Shown piece by piece: positions 46,016 through 54,026 of a DNA stretch of 64,000 bases. The notes beneath the pieces were generated by a model. It did no database searches, was not told the DNA's origin, and saw nothing but the letters and a program-made list of their open reading frames with translations. The translations under genes and the position numbers were made by a program. This stretch comes from UBA6059 sp040222235 (lineage in GTDB: Bacteria > Bacteroidota > Bacteroidia > Cytophagales > Cyclobacteriaceae): positions 1 to 64,000 of the forward strand of contig JAVKDO010000101.1 of assembly GCA_040222235.1 (NCBI GenBank), read 5' to 3'. The stretch's first letter is position 1; each line of letters starts with the position of its first letter.

Positions 46016-46468
46016 CTATGGATTGTCATTCCAGGGTTTGATGAAGAAGCCGGCAAGCTTGCCTTTGGCGTTGATGACTGCCCGCACTTCCACTTCGGCT
46101 CCAGGCGCGAATTGTCCGCGAAACCTGTAGAGTTCAACGAGCCTTCCATCAGTAGCCTTCATCAAATGATCAAACTCAATGCCCTGATAGTCTCCAAAGA
46201 CACTTGATACCTGCTCGTAAGCTGATTTTTGGACGCTTTCAGTCAAGCCATTGATCATATCAGCCGTGGCTTCCTCTTCTGTAAGCGCATAGTAGCCTCC
46301 AGCTCGCTGAGCGGCCAGGATGCGCTTCGATAGTCCGGTTATCTTACTCAGCTTGGTTGGGTCGACTTCTGTCTCAGCTGCTTTCGCAAACCTTACTTTG
46401 GACTCACAGCCAACTAGTGCTAAAAAGCAGAGCGTTATCAAAAAGGTGAATAAGTATTTTATGGACAT
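46016..46468 (-). CDS. DUF3887-like lipoprotein
   Basis: A 150-residue lipoprotein (lipobox 'ALVGC', Cys21). The mature region has helices then strands, with 'YYALTEEEATADMINGLTESVQKSAYEQVSSVFGDYQGIEFDHLMKATDGRLVELYRFRGQFAPGAEVEVRAVINAKGKLAGFFIKPW', which fits the DUF3887 pattern of NTF2-like small sandwiches. Function unknown. Confidence 0.7.
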   Translation of the reverse strand: MSIKYLFTFLITLCFLALVGCESKVRFAKAAETEVDPTKLSKITGLSKRILAAQRAGGYYALTEEEATADMINGLTESVQKSAYEQVSSVFGDYQGIEFDHLMKATDGRLVELYRFRGQFAPGAEVEVRAVINAKGKLAGFFIKPWNDNP

Positions 46469-46524
46469 AGAATATGTGCTTAGTCGCTATCTAAGATAAT
46501 TAATTTCTTCTTTGTGAAGTAGGT

Positions 46525-48105
46525 TTACTTAGTGCCGCCCTCATGCGACAAGGGGATCAGACGTGCGCTGAGATCAGGGGTGGCCATGTCTTTATCTAGT
46601 GGAAACATTGGCCTATTGATTCGTTTGTATCCAAGCCGTTCCAAGTCCTGATCTACACCTCCGGGTGTTAGTGCCATGACCCAGCCGTTTCTCATATCAT
46701 ATAGCTCAGGTACTAAGTAGCCGATTTTTACTACAACTATGTCCGAGCCTCTTGGGTTGAGGCCTATGTTGGTAAAGTCAACTTCCTTGTGGTAGGGCTT
46801 GCGCTTCTTGGTTACGATGACGGATACACTGCCCACCTTTACCACGACCTCAGTCTCTGCATGAATATCACCGTGCTCGATCGCCATGATAGTGCCAGAC
46901 AGCTCAAGAGGAGGAGCAAAGCGGTCATCAATGGCTGCTCCCGCATGGGCCGTGATCTTTGCACCTATGCCCAGCTCGACAGCCTTCTCAACTAGCTCCG
47001 GTCCGGGGATACTAGCGTAAATGAGAGAGGGGCCATCAGCAGACTTGAACTCTAACCTTGAAAGTATCTTGTCCAGTGTCCAAGTGACATCACCGGCTCC
47101 TCCTGCAGTGGGATTGTCTCCCATATCGCTGATGATGAAAGGCCCTTCTTCAATCGCTAGTGCCTGCTCAAGGCTTTCTTCGAGTGTAGCTGTAGGCGCC
47201 ACAAATGCAAACTCCGACCTGACCTCCCAAAAACTGTCGGCCAATTCTTCTGCGGTAGCCGTCACTTTTTCCTCATCATCGCCTGTCACCATAACTACTG
47301 CATGGTTGCGCGGCTCATCTGCCCAGGCATAGCCGATCCATATTGCGGCATCTACGATACCTTCTTGTGCAGCGGCAGGTGCGACCTGAGCATAGAGGCT
47401 TTTTCCCGGATCAATTCGGGTACTGGTCATCTCTCCTGGCAATAATATAGGTACAGGAATCCACGCCTTATACGCTGGCTTTCCCTTGCCAGATATGATC
47501 CGCTCTATCAGGTTATCCACGGCCCTTTGTTTGGATTCCATAGCATCCTCATGAGGAGCCATACGATAGCAGGTGATCAGATCCGACTGGTGCGCGAGCC
47601 TTTCTGAAACATTGCCATGAAGATCCATGCTCGTGGAAATGATGGTTTCCTGACCTACTACTTCCCGCACTCTCAAGATAAAATCACCCTCGGGATCATC
47701 GAGCCCAACTACGCTCATTGCTCCATGAATATCCAGAAAGACGCCATCGTAGGGAAAGTTTGCTTTAAGCATAGTCAGTGTTTTGCTCAGTAGCGACTCA
47801 TATGCTTCTCTAGTAACGATACCTCCTGGTAGCGCATGGCCAGTTAAGGTTGGAAACCACTCAGCTTGATTTCTTGCCGGAGCATCACTAGCCAGAAAAG
47901 GATATTTTGAGAGCACTTCATCACCTGTCTGAGCGTGAAAAGCCGCTTCATGAGTGAGGGCGGGAGAGAAAGTGCTGGATTCAATCGCTATACCCGCTAT
48001 CGCAATACGCGGAAGTGCTTTTGTTTCTTCGCTTCCTTCATTAGTGGTAGGAGTACAGGCCATTCCGGGGAATAACAGAATGGCTATCAGGAGCATCTTG
48101 TTCAT
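46525..48105 (-). CDS. M81 family metallopeptidase (MlrC-like)
   Basis: A 526-residue exported enzyme; an N-terminal hydrophobic segment with a possible lipobox 'GMAC' precedes the catalytic part. The MlrC N-domain has 'GIAIESSTFSP', 'GVFLDIHGAMSVVGLDDPEGD' (metal ligands Asp and His) and 'STSMDLHGNVSERLAHQSDLITCYRMAPHED'. The MlrC C-domain has 'ISDMGDNPTAGGAGDVTW'. Named for the enzyme that cuts linearised microcystin; the natural substrates of most relatives are unknown. It lies 28 bases behind cutC on the same strand and may be co-transcribed. Confidence 0.88.
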   Translation of the reverse strand: MNKMLLIAILLFPGMACTPTTNEGSEETKALPRIAIAGIAIESSTFSPALTHEAAFHAQTGDEVLSKYPFLASDAPARNQAEWFPTLTGHALPGGIVTREAYESLLSKTLTMLKANFPYDGVFLDIHGAMSVVGLDDPEGDFILRVREVVGQETIISTSMDLHGNVSERLAHQSDLITCYRMAPHEDAMESKQRAVDNLIERIISGKGKPAYKAWIPVPILLPGEMTSTRIDPGKSLYAQVAPAAAQEGIVDAAIWIGYAWADEPRNHAVVMVTGDDEEKVTATAEELADSFWEVRSEFAFVAPTATLEESLEQALAIEEGPFIISDMGDNPTAGGAGDVTWTLDKILSRLEFKSADGPSLIYASIPGPELVEKAVELGIGAKITAHAGAAIDDRFAPPLELSGTIMAIEHGDIHAETEVVVKVGSVSVIVTKKRKPYHKEVDFTNIGLNPRGSDIVVVKIGYLVPELYDMRNGWVMALTPGGVDQDLERLGYKRINRPMFPLDKDMATPDLSARLIPLSHEGGTK

Positions 48106-48133
48106 CCTGACAAATTAAGGGTTTCAATTGAAA

Positions 48134-48883
48134 TTATGATTTGCTGAAGTGACTTTCCAGTTGATCAATCACCTGCTTGATCCGCTCAGTGGAAGATTCG
48201 AAATAGTCTCGCTCTGGGATGCATGGAGTACCATTAAGATTTGGTTGTGCTAGTTGTGCTGGGCTCTCGCGCAGTTCATTACCAGTCAAATGAAATTCAC
48301 GACAGCCTGTCGGGAAGAGCTTTGCAATATTGACTTCATTAATTCCTCCACCTGGTTGTATGCTGATTTTGCCTTTGCCCAGTAAGCAGAGCTGCTTGAT
48401 AATTTCATTGGCGGCTGTTGCATTATCAAGACCACCAGAGGTCAGTACCCGATCCGCGCCCAAGGAGATCAGTTGTTCCAAAGATTTTGATAAGTCAGGG
48501 GTCACATCGAATGCCCGATGGAAAGTGAAAGGTAGAGGTCCACTTATCTCGATGAGTTCTTTCGTCCTTTCCATGTCAATGCTATTGTCGGCATTCAGTA
48601 CACCGGAGACTATCCCATCAATGCCCATTTCCTTGCAAGCGATGATGTCCTCTTTGATGATGTCAAATTCAAGATCGGAATAGACGAAATCTCCACCTCT
48701 AGGTCGGATCAATACAAACAATTGAATCTTCAACAACTCCCGAGCTTTCTTAATAGCCGCATGGCTCGGTGTAGTACCCGATTCCCATAGATTGTCACAC
48801 AGCTCTACGCGAGTAGCACCGGCAGCCTGAGCATTCAATGCTGACTGGACAGAGTTAGAGCAAATTTCTAGAGTGTAGTTCAT
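48134..48883 (-). CDS. cutC: CutC family copper homeostasis protein
   Basis: A 249-residue TIM-barrel protein of the CutC family: 'LEICSNSVQSALNAQAAGATRVELCDNL', 'GGTTPSH'-like 'ESGTTPSHAAIKKA', 'VLIRPRGGDFVYSDLEFDIIKEDI', 'GIDGIVSGVLNADNSID', 'TFHRAFDV', 'GADRVLTSGG', 'IQPGGGINEVNI', 'EFHLTGNEL'. The conserved Cys and Glu of the barrel are present. The role in copper handling is uncertain even in well-studied members. The first ~60 codons are repeated, in damaged form, at 49775-49960. Confidence 0.9.
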   Translation of the reverse strand: MNYTLEICSNSVQSALNAQAAGATRVELCDNLWESGTTPSHAAIKKARELLKIQLFVLIRPRGGDFVYSDLEFDIIKEDIIACKEMGIDGIVSGVLNADNSIDMERTKELIEISGPLPFTFHRAFDVTPDLSKSLEQLISLGADRVLTSGGLDNATAANEIIKQLCLLGKGKISIQPGGGINEVNIAKLFPTGCREFHLTGNELRESPAQLAQPNLNGTPCIPERDYFESSTERIKQVIDQLESHFSKS

Positions 48884-48908
48884 TGGATCAGTTTTATGGA
48901 GCGATAAT

Positions 48909-49706
48909 CTATTGGTTAATGGTCAAGAACTGTTCAAAATAACGTCTCCCAAGCTCTCTTTGCCCAACAGCATCAAAATGAATCTCTTCAATGGTATTAT
49001 CAACTTTTTCAATCCTAAATGGAATTTTCGGGTCAGCATACCCTAGGTTAAAATGCCGCCGTGGTGTATCCTTTAGAATTTCTTGATGCTTAAGCCTAGC
49101 ACTATCCTTACTGACCCAATAGGGCACCATACCACCCATGATGAATGGCGTGGCAGGGTCTTTCAAGTCAGTTCTAATATCTTTAACGAACCGATCTAGT
49201 GTTTCTCTGTAGCGCTCGTTATTAACATCTTTTTCACCTTGGTGCCATAGCACCGCGATCAAGCTGCTCTCAGGTACTTCATTTAGTATCGTGTTGACGC
49301 GCTGAACGGCATCATCGTATAGATCATTTGTTCTGTTCCATCGATTATCAATGAAACCGGTACCTCGTGAACCACAGGGAACAATGAGAATGTCATGTTG
49401 GTTGTTAAGATGAGCGCCTAGCAGCTTGGAAAAAGTCAATGCAAATCCTATCTTATTATCCTGTCTGGAGTGATGCTCAAGTGGTTCAGTAGCTAAAGAG
49501 ATACGATAATTGTTATCACCAAATCGGCCAAGTTGATAAATGCCGTCTTGAGGGGCGTCCAGCAAAGAATCCAAACCCTCCCCAGAGTGCGTATTGGACT
49601 GTCCAATTACCAAAATGATCTTTGGAGCTACAAGTTTTTCATAACCAGTTAACTCTAGTCTGTCATCACAACTCACGAACAGGACGGTCACGATCAAAAT
49701 GATCAT
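48909..49706 (-). CDS. SGNH/DUF303-type lipoprotein (sialate O-acetylesterase-like)
   Basis: A 265-residue protein from ATG 49706 ('MIILIVTVLFVSCDDRL', lipobox 'LFVSC', Cys13). The open frame upstream of this ATG encodes 30 residues that come from the cutC remnant and should not be included. Domain landmarks: 'IILVIGQSNTHSGEG' (catalytic Ser in GQSN), 'VPCGSRGTGFIDNRW', 'AVLWHQGEKDVNN', and 'IEEIHFDAVGQRELGRRYF' with the final Asp/His pair. Relatives deacetylate sialic acids or plant xylans. It lies between intact cutC and its broken copy, and is more AT-rich than both. Confidence 0.78.
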   Translation of the reverse strand: MIILIVTVLFVSCDDRLELTGYEKLVAPKIILVIGQSNTHSGEGLDSLLDAPQDGIYQLGRFGDNNYRISLATEPLEHHSRQDNKIGFALTFSKLLGAHLNNQHDILIVPCGSRGTGFIDNRWNRTNDLYDDAVQRVNTILNEVPESSLIAVLWHQGEKDVNNERYRETLDRFVKDIRTDLKDPATPFIMGGMVPYWVSKDSARLKHQEILKDTPRRHFNLGYADPKIPFRIEKVDNTIEEIHFDAVGQRELGRRYFEQFLTINQ

Positions 49707-49774
49707 ATTTATCACACTATTCTGATTTGGGTAATATGGTTGGTTATTAAGCAATATACAGCCTTTCAAACTAG

Positions 49775-49960
49775 TCAATTTAGGTAATCCATCCAAAAAT
49801 TGAATCTACTAGAATGCTCGGCCAGTCTTGCTTGCCCATGACTCGGCGTAGTGCCCGATTCCCATAGATTGTCACACAGATCTACGCGTGTAGCGCCGGC
49901 AGTCTGTGCATTAAGTGCTGACTGGACAGAGTTAGAGCAAATTTCTAGAGTGTAGTTCAT
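49775..49960 (-). pseudogene. broken second copy of the cutC 5' end
   Basis: The first 41 residues ('MNYTLEICSNSVQSALNAQT' ... 'DLCDNLWESGTTPSH') are those of intact CutC with two replacements. DNA similarity continues beyond the last matching residue to about 49775, with a one-base loss that shifts the frame, and then ends abruptly. The ATG overlaps the stop of the upstream VOC gene (ATGA), so VOC and cutC were once a coupled pair. No promoter or downstream frame remains. It is a decayed duplicate. Confidence 0.85.
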
Positions 49961-50469
49961 GATGCCTGATATGCGCCAGATGAGTAGGTCAACTCATAAC
50001 TGTGAGTATAGATTTCGAATACGACACCAAATGGGTCTTCAACATATACCATTTTGAAGGGCTTCTCATTAGGATAGTATTCTCTTATTGGCATTCGTTG
50101 CTTGCCACCATGCTCGACTATTTTATTGGTCAAGCCTTCAATGTCTGGATCTTGAACACAAAAGTGGAAAAGGCCGGTGCTGAAGGGGTTAAACTCAGGT
50201 TTCTTTTCATCCATATTCGGGAATGAAAATAGTTCGACCCCAACCCCATCTGAAGTGGACATATGAGCAATTTCAAATGTCTCCCAGTCATCACCAAAGA
50301 CATCAATGCACATCTGCCCGATTGCTGTGTCGCTTTCTTTCTGGACTTTTGAAGGTGGCATAATGATATACCACCCCATTACTTCCTGGTAGAACTCAAC
50401 AGCTTTTTTGATATCGGGAATGGTGATTCCAATATGGGAAAATGATCTTGGGTAACTAGGTTCTTTCAT
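49957..50469 (-). CDS. VOC family (glyoxalase-like) protein
   Basis: A 170-residue metal-binding fold protein: 'FSHIGITIPDIKKAVEFYQEVMGWYIIMPPS', 'IAHMSTSDGVGVELFSFPN', 'LFHFCVQDPDIEGLTNKIVEHGGKQRM', 'YVEDPFGVVFEIYTHSYEL'. The ends of two beta-alpha-beta-beta-beta halves carry the His and Glu ligands. Activity unknown (lyase, dioxygenase or resistance protein). Its stop overlaps the start of the cutC remnant. Confidence 0.88.
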   Translation of the reverse strand: MKEPSYPRSFSHIGITIPDIKKAVEFYQEVMGWYIIMPPSKVQKESDTAIGQMCIDVFGDDWETFEIAHMSTSDGVGVELFSFPNMDEKKPEFNPFSTGLFHFCVQDPDIEGLTNKIVEHGGKQRMPIREYYPNEKPFKMVYVEDPFGVVFEIYTHSYELTYSSGAYQAS

Positions 50470-50949
50470 AGCAATTGATATTTATACTAGTAATATATTG
50501 ATCCATTAATTGGCCCTTTTTGCGATCTTGCTTTGAATCATACGATCTACCCGCCGAGCTAATTTATAGCTCAAGATACAACAGGGATGATCAGAAGTAG
50601 AACCTACTTGATTTGAATGCACTTCGTTTTCCGGCTGGGAAGTCGCAGCAGTATTCCCGGTCTTCCATTACCTGCCCTCTACCGTTACTACGTTTAGTAC
50701 GATTAAAGCTTAATATGGCACTGAATAACCGTAACTTGCACCCTGGATTATTTATCCGTTGATATAAATCATACGCTACACTCGTTCGAAGTGAACCAAA
50801 AGACCTCTTTCGTTGGTCCTTTCTGATTATTGATACACTAGTTATCAACTTCATGCTTGATTGCTTTTAAGTAACCCTTTGCAGGAATTTTTTCATTATG
50901 CCTCATTCGCTTCATTAGTGATGCCTGGCTTCAATCAAAAGAAAACAAC
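50470..50949. other. gene-poor gap before the carboxyethylornithine-synthase-like gene
   Basis: An open frame of 87 codons (50591-50854, minus) exists, but its product has no recognisable pattern and it is not supported. No hairpin or promoter motif was identified in the gap. Confidence 0.4.
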
Positions 50950-52095
50950 ATGGTTCTATCGAAAATCGGCGTGATCGGCACGTCCAAAAAAGAGGATGAA
51001 AGACGCGTCCCGATTCATCCAGAGCATTTACAAAGGCTTCCAGAAGAGATTCGCCAAAAGCTCATTTTCGAAAAGGGATATGGCAAGCCGTTCAATGTAG
51101 CCGATGAAGAGATTGCCAGGCTGACAGGGGGATTGGCTTCAAGGTCGGAGATACTAACTGATATTGGAGCGGCGATCATTGCTAAACCTGTGCTATCGGA
51201 TTTGGAAGAATTGAAAGAGGGGGGACTGCTCTGGGGTTATCCTCACTGCGCTCAGCAAAAGGAAATCACCCAAGCGGCGATCGATAGAAAACTGACCCTG
51301 ATTGCTTTTGAGGATATGTTCGTATGGAGCCCTACCGGAATTATTGGTAGACATACTTTTTATAAAAACAACGAAATGGCTGGCTACAGTGCTGTTATCC
51401 ATGCCTTGCAACTGAAGGGTATAGATGGACATTATGGCAACCAACGGAAGGTGGTTATTTTCAGCTTTGGTGCAGTAAGTAGAGGAGCTATTTATGCCTT
51501 GAAAGCACATGGGTTTAGAGACATCACCATCTGTATTCAGAGACCCGATCATGAGGTCAGAGAGGAAGTGCTAGACGTAAACTACGTCAGGATCAAAAAG
51601 GGTGAGGCGAGTGAATCTCGATTGAAAGTAGTCGAACATGACGGATCAGAGCGACCGCTCTTAGATCTGATCAGTGAATGCGAAATTATCATTAATGGCA
51701 CCTATCAGGACACAGACGATCCCATCCATTTTGTACTAGAAGAAGAGAAGTCAAGACTGAGACCAGGGACTTTGATCATAGACGTGAGCTGCGACGAGGG
51801 CATGGGATTCTATTTCGCGAAACCAACCACTTTCAAAAATCCAATGTTTTCGGTTGATGGAGTCGATTATTATGCGGTTGATCATACCCCGAGCTATTTT
51901 TGGGAGAGCGCGTCAAGATCTATTTCGGCGGCCATGATTGTGCACTTACCTTCTGTATTGGCGGGTCCATCGGGATGGGCTCAAAACCCTACTATTCAGC
52001 AAGCCATCAATGTGGATAAAGGTGTTGTGGTCAAAGAAGGCGTTCTACGCTTCCAGCATCGTGAAGCTGACTACCCGCATTTAGTGGTGGGGTGA
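50950..52095 (+). CDS. alanine dehydrogenase/N5-carboxyethylornithine synthase-like enzyme
   Basis: A 381-residue NAD(P)-dependent enzyme of the alanine dehydrogenase/saccharopine-type fold. The N-terminal domain has 'GTSKKEDERRVPIHPEHLQRLPEEIRQKLIFEKGYG' with conserved Arg and Lys for the carboxylate substrate. The Rossmann region is at ~165-195 ('KVVIFSFGAVSRGAIYALKAHGF'), and 'DVSCDEGMGFYFAKPTTF' follows later. It most resembles N5-(carboxyethyl)ornithine synthase, which joins pyruvate to ornithine; a role in opine-like or alanine metabolism is the safe reading. Confidence 0.72.
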   Translation: MVLSKIGVIGTSKKEDERRVPIHPEHLQRLPEEIRQKLIFEKGYGKPFNVADEEIARLTGGLASRSEILTDIGAAIIAKPVLSDLEELKEGGLLWGYPHCAQQKEITQAAIDRKLTLIAFEDMFVWSPTGIIGRHTFYKNNEMAGYSAVIHALQLKGIDGHYGNQRKVVIFSFGAVSRGAIYALKAHGFRDITICIQRPDHEVREEVLDVNYVRIKKGEASESRLKVVEHDGSERPLLDLISECEIIINGTYQDTDDPIHFVLEEEKSRLRPGTLIIDVSCDEGMGFYFAKPTTFKNPMFSVDGVDYYAVDHTPSYFWESASRSISAAMIVHLPSVLAGPSGWAQNPTIQQAINVDKGVVVKEGVLRFQHREADYPHLVVG

Positions 52096-52439
52096 AATAG
52101 AGTGAAGTGAGTTTGGTCTTCATAGTTACTTTCCAATCCATTCCTTATTAACCACGCTCTTTACCATCTCCCCATCTGAATATCGTTTGCACTTCGCACC
52201 TCCCAACTGCACGCGTTTGCAGATTCATTCGATTGTTGAAATTTCAATGATGAATTAATATTGATAAAAATTTGATTGTATTATGAGTAATTCTTTAGCA
52301 TAGATATATGGTTGCCCGTTCTTTGTAGTGTATTTGATAATCAGATACAGTTACACGATGTTGAACCTTCCGGTAGGACTAACTAACTAATCAACCGAAG
52401 GAAGGAGCAAAATCAAATCAACAAAAACTGATGATCACT
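52096..52439. promoter_or_regulatory. leader of the 202-residue secreted protein with LacI-type sites
   Basis: No gene. TGCACGCGTTTGCA (52208-52221) matches TGNAANCGNTTNCA with one mismatch, and a second half-site ends GTTTGCA at 52191. The same half-sequence CGTTTGCA occurs upstream of the paralogous gene at 45525. The intergenic CCTAYCGGAA copy at 52368 also lies here. Confidence 0.45.
52368..52377 (-). repeat. CCTACCGGAA copy upstream of the 202-residue secreted protein
   Basis: Intergenic, 62 bases of DNA before the ATG at 52440. It reads TTCCGGTAGG in the gene's direction. Confidence 0.75.
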
Positions 52440-53039
52440 ATGAAAACAATGAGAAACACACTGGTCGTGCTTTTAACAGTTATTGGCACATCCGTATTCG
52501 CAACAGGTGGAGATACTATGGTAGACTCCCTAGACTTTCAGACCAGCGTATTACCGAGTCTTGAGAGTAAGTCGTTTCGCTTGATTTATCAATCGGAGAC
52601 GCAACAGCCCGTGCATATAAAGCTAAGAGATGAGAATGGTACGCTTCAGTATAGCGAGCGTTATCAGCTTCAGTCATTTGTACAACCTTTTGACCTTAGT
52701 CAGCTGCCTGATGGTAACTATACCTTCGAGCTGCAAACCAAAGAAGGGAAGCAAGTGCATGAGATCAGCAATGTCCGTAAGGAGATTGTCGCTCCTGAGC
52801 TCAGCTTTGATCTTGAAGCTGATAGCAAGGTGGCAAGACTTCAGACGGAGGCACCTATGGGCGCCAATATGCGATTGCTGATCTACGATCAGGAAGGAGC
52901 GATGCTGCACAAGGAAGACTGGGTGGCTGGTCAGAAGATCAATCGCCAATATAACATGGAGCAGGTAAAGGGCAAGGGCGTGACGTTTTTGCTGCTTAAT
53001 AATGGTTCGGTTGTTACTGAGAAGGCAGTTAAATTTTAA
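52440..53039 (+). CDS. secreted two-module protein, paralogue of the 45.5 kb gene
   Basis: A 199-residue protein from ATG 52440 (a second ATG at 52431 is three codons earlier). Signal peptide 'MRNTLVVLLTVIGTSVFA'. Two beta modules follow: 'FRLIYQSETQQPVHIKLRDENGTLQYSERYQLQSFVQPFDLSQLPDGNYTFELQTKEGKQVHEISN' (close to the 45.5 kb protein) and 'PMGANMRLLIYDQEGAMLHKEDWVAGQKINRQYNMEQVKGKGVTFLLLNNGSVVTEKAVKF'. Function unknown; probably exported. A terminator follows at 53066. Confidence 0.72.
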   Translation: MKTMRNTLVVLLTVIGTSVFATGGDTMVDSLDFQTSVLPSLESKSFRLIYQSETQQPVHIKLRDENGTLQYSERYQLQSFVQPFDLSQLPDGNYTFELQTKEGKQVHEISNVRKEIVAPELSFDLEADSKVARLQTEAPMGANMRLLIYDQEGAMLHKEDWVAGQKINRQYNMEQVKGKGVTFLLLNNGSVVTEKAVKF

Positions 53040-53065
53040 GAAAGTATCAATTCAGGTTTATGAAG

Positions 53066-53092
53066 AGCCGGCCATTGTGCCGGCTTTTTTTA
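53066..53092. terminator. intrinsic terminator after the 202-residue secreted gene
   Basis: Stem AGCCGGC (53066-53072) and GCCGGCT (53079-53085), loop of six bases, then a T-run of seven. Bidirectional with the DUF1571 gene that ends at 53090. Confidence 0.88.
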
Positions 53093-53917
53093 TTGGTCAA
53101 CAGTGAAGGATTTGGCCTTCTTTTTCATCTTGGGCTGGAGTACCGCTACGTCTAGCTCAACATTGCTGATGGAGTAAGCGGACAGCAGCCCGAGTTCGTC
53201 GGAGAGTATCAATTTTACAGGTAGGAAAGTGCTCTGATCAATATCTATAATTGTTTCCAGCGCATAGTACTCTGGCACTTTGAGGATCAGCCCTTCCTTG
53301 AGTGTCCCGTATTCTCGTACCACATCATTCAGCTCTACAAGTTTATACTCACTCACTTTTAGCTTTTGCGAGAGGGATCGGGTCGACTCATCCTTGCCGA
53401 CCAGATAAGTACTCATGCCACGGCGTTTGGATGATATCTGCACACGATTTATGCCTGTGGGGGGGTCCGTTGAAAGCCACGATACCTGATCGTGATTGTC
53501 ATAGATAAGTGCAATCAGCTGGCCGATGTGGTCAAAGCCGATCTCATAAATTGTATGTTGATTGTTGTTTCTCGCTAAGGTGCCCATCGGATCCAGTTCC
53601 ATTTTCATATAGGGAAACCCCAGTGGATCATATACCATCTTCTCAGCATTGGCGGTAGCATCGTATGTGATCGTAGCTCCAGGGTCGGGATGGATGAAGG
53701 TCATACATACCTGAAAGGGATGCTGCTGATACCGAACCTCCTGTGAGCCCGCGCGCAGCTCACCGTTGTAACGCTCGGTAGTCTCTATTATAAAAGCCGC
53801 AGACTTGACAGCTCGGGATTTGGCAATAGTAGCTTGGATCAGCTCATGAGGATCAGACTGAGCCTGGGCGCCAAAGGCGGCCAACAATAAGGTCAATATG
53901 TACCAATGCGTTTTCAC
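53090..53917 (-). CDS. DUF1571 family exported protein with LysM-like region
   Basis: A 275-residue exported protein (signal peptide 'LLLAAFGAQAQ'). Residues ~25-150 are DUF1571 ('FIIETTERYNGELRAGSQEVRYQQHPFQVCMTF', 'MKMELDPMGTLARNNNQHTIYEIGFDHIGQLI'), a large LolA-like sheet. Residues ~165-225 resemble a LysM glycan-binding motif ('YLVGKDESTRSLSQKLKVSEYKLVELNDVVREYGTLKEGLILKVPEYY'). The two parts suggest a cell-wall-bound lipid or sugar-binding protein; no activity is visible. Confidence 0.8.
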   Translation of the reverse strand: MKTHWYILTLLLAAFGAQAQSDPHELIQATIAKSRAVKSAAFIIETTERYNGELRAGSQEVRYQQHPFQVCMTFIHPDPGATITYDATANAEKMVYDPLGFPYMKMELDPMGTLARNNNQHTIYEIGFDHIGQLIALIYDNHDQVSWLSTDPPTGINRVQISSKRRGMSTYLVGKDESTRSLSQKLKVSEYKLVELNDVVREYGTLKEGLILKVPEYYALETIIDIDQSTFLPVKLILSDELGLLSAYSISNVELDVAVLQPKMKKKAKSFTVDQ

Positions 53918-54026
53918 AGTGAAGAGGTAAACGCAGAATTAACCGTTTAGTCTATTGCAACTACTGAATTAGTGAGATTTATTTTACTCATTGTCAGCAA
54001 CCTGCCATTTTTAATGGGAGTTTGCC

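Noticed and set aside
49707..49796. Upstream start of the SGNH lipoprotein
   Set aside because: The extra 30 residues include cutC remnant DNA, and the lipoprotein signal starts at 49706.
50591..50854. 87-codon frame on the minus strand
   Set aside because: The product has no family pattern, many basic residues and no start signal. It could be decayed DNA.
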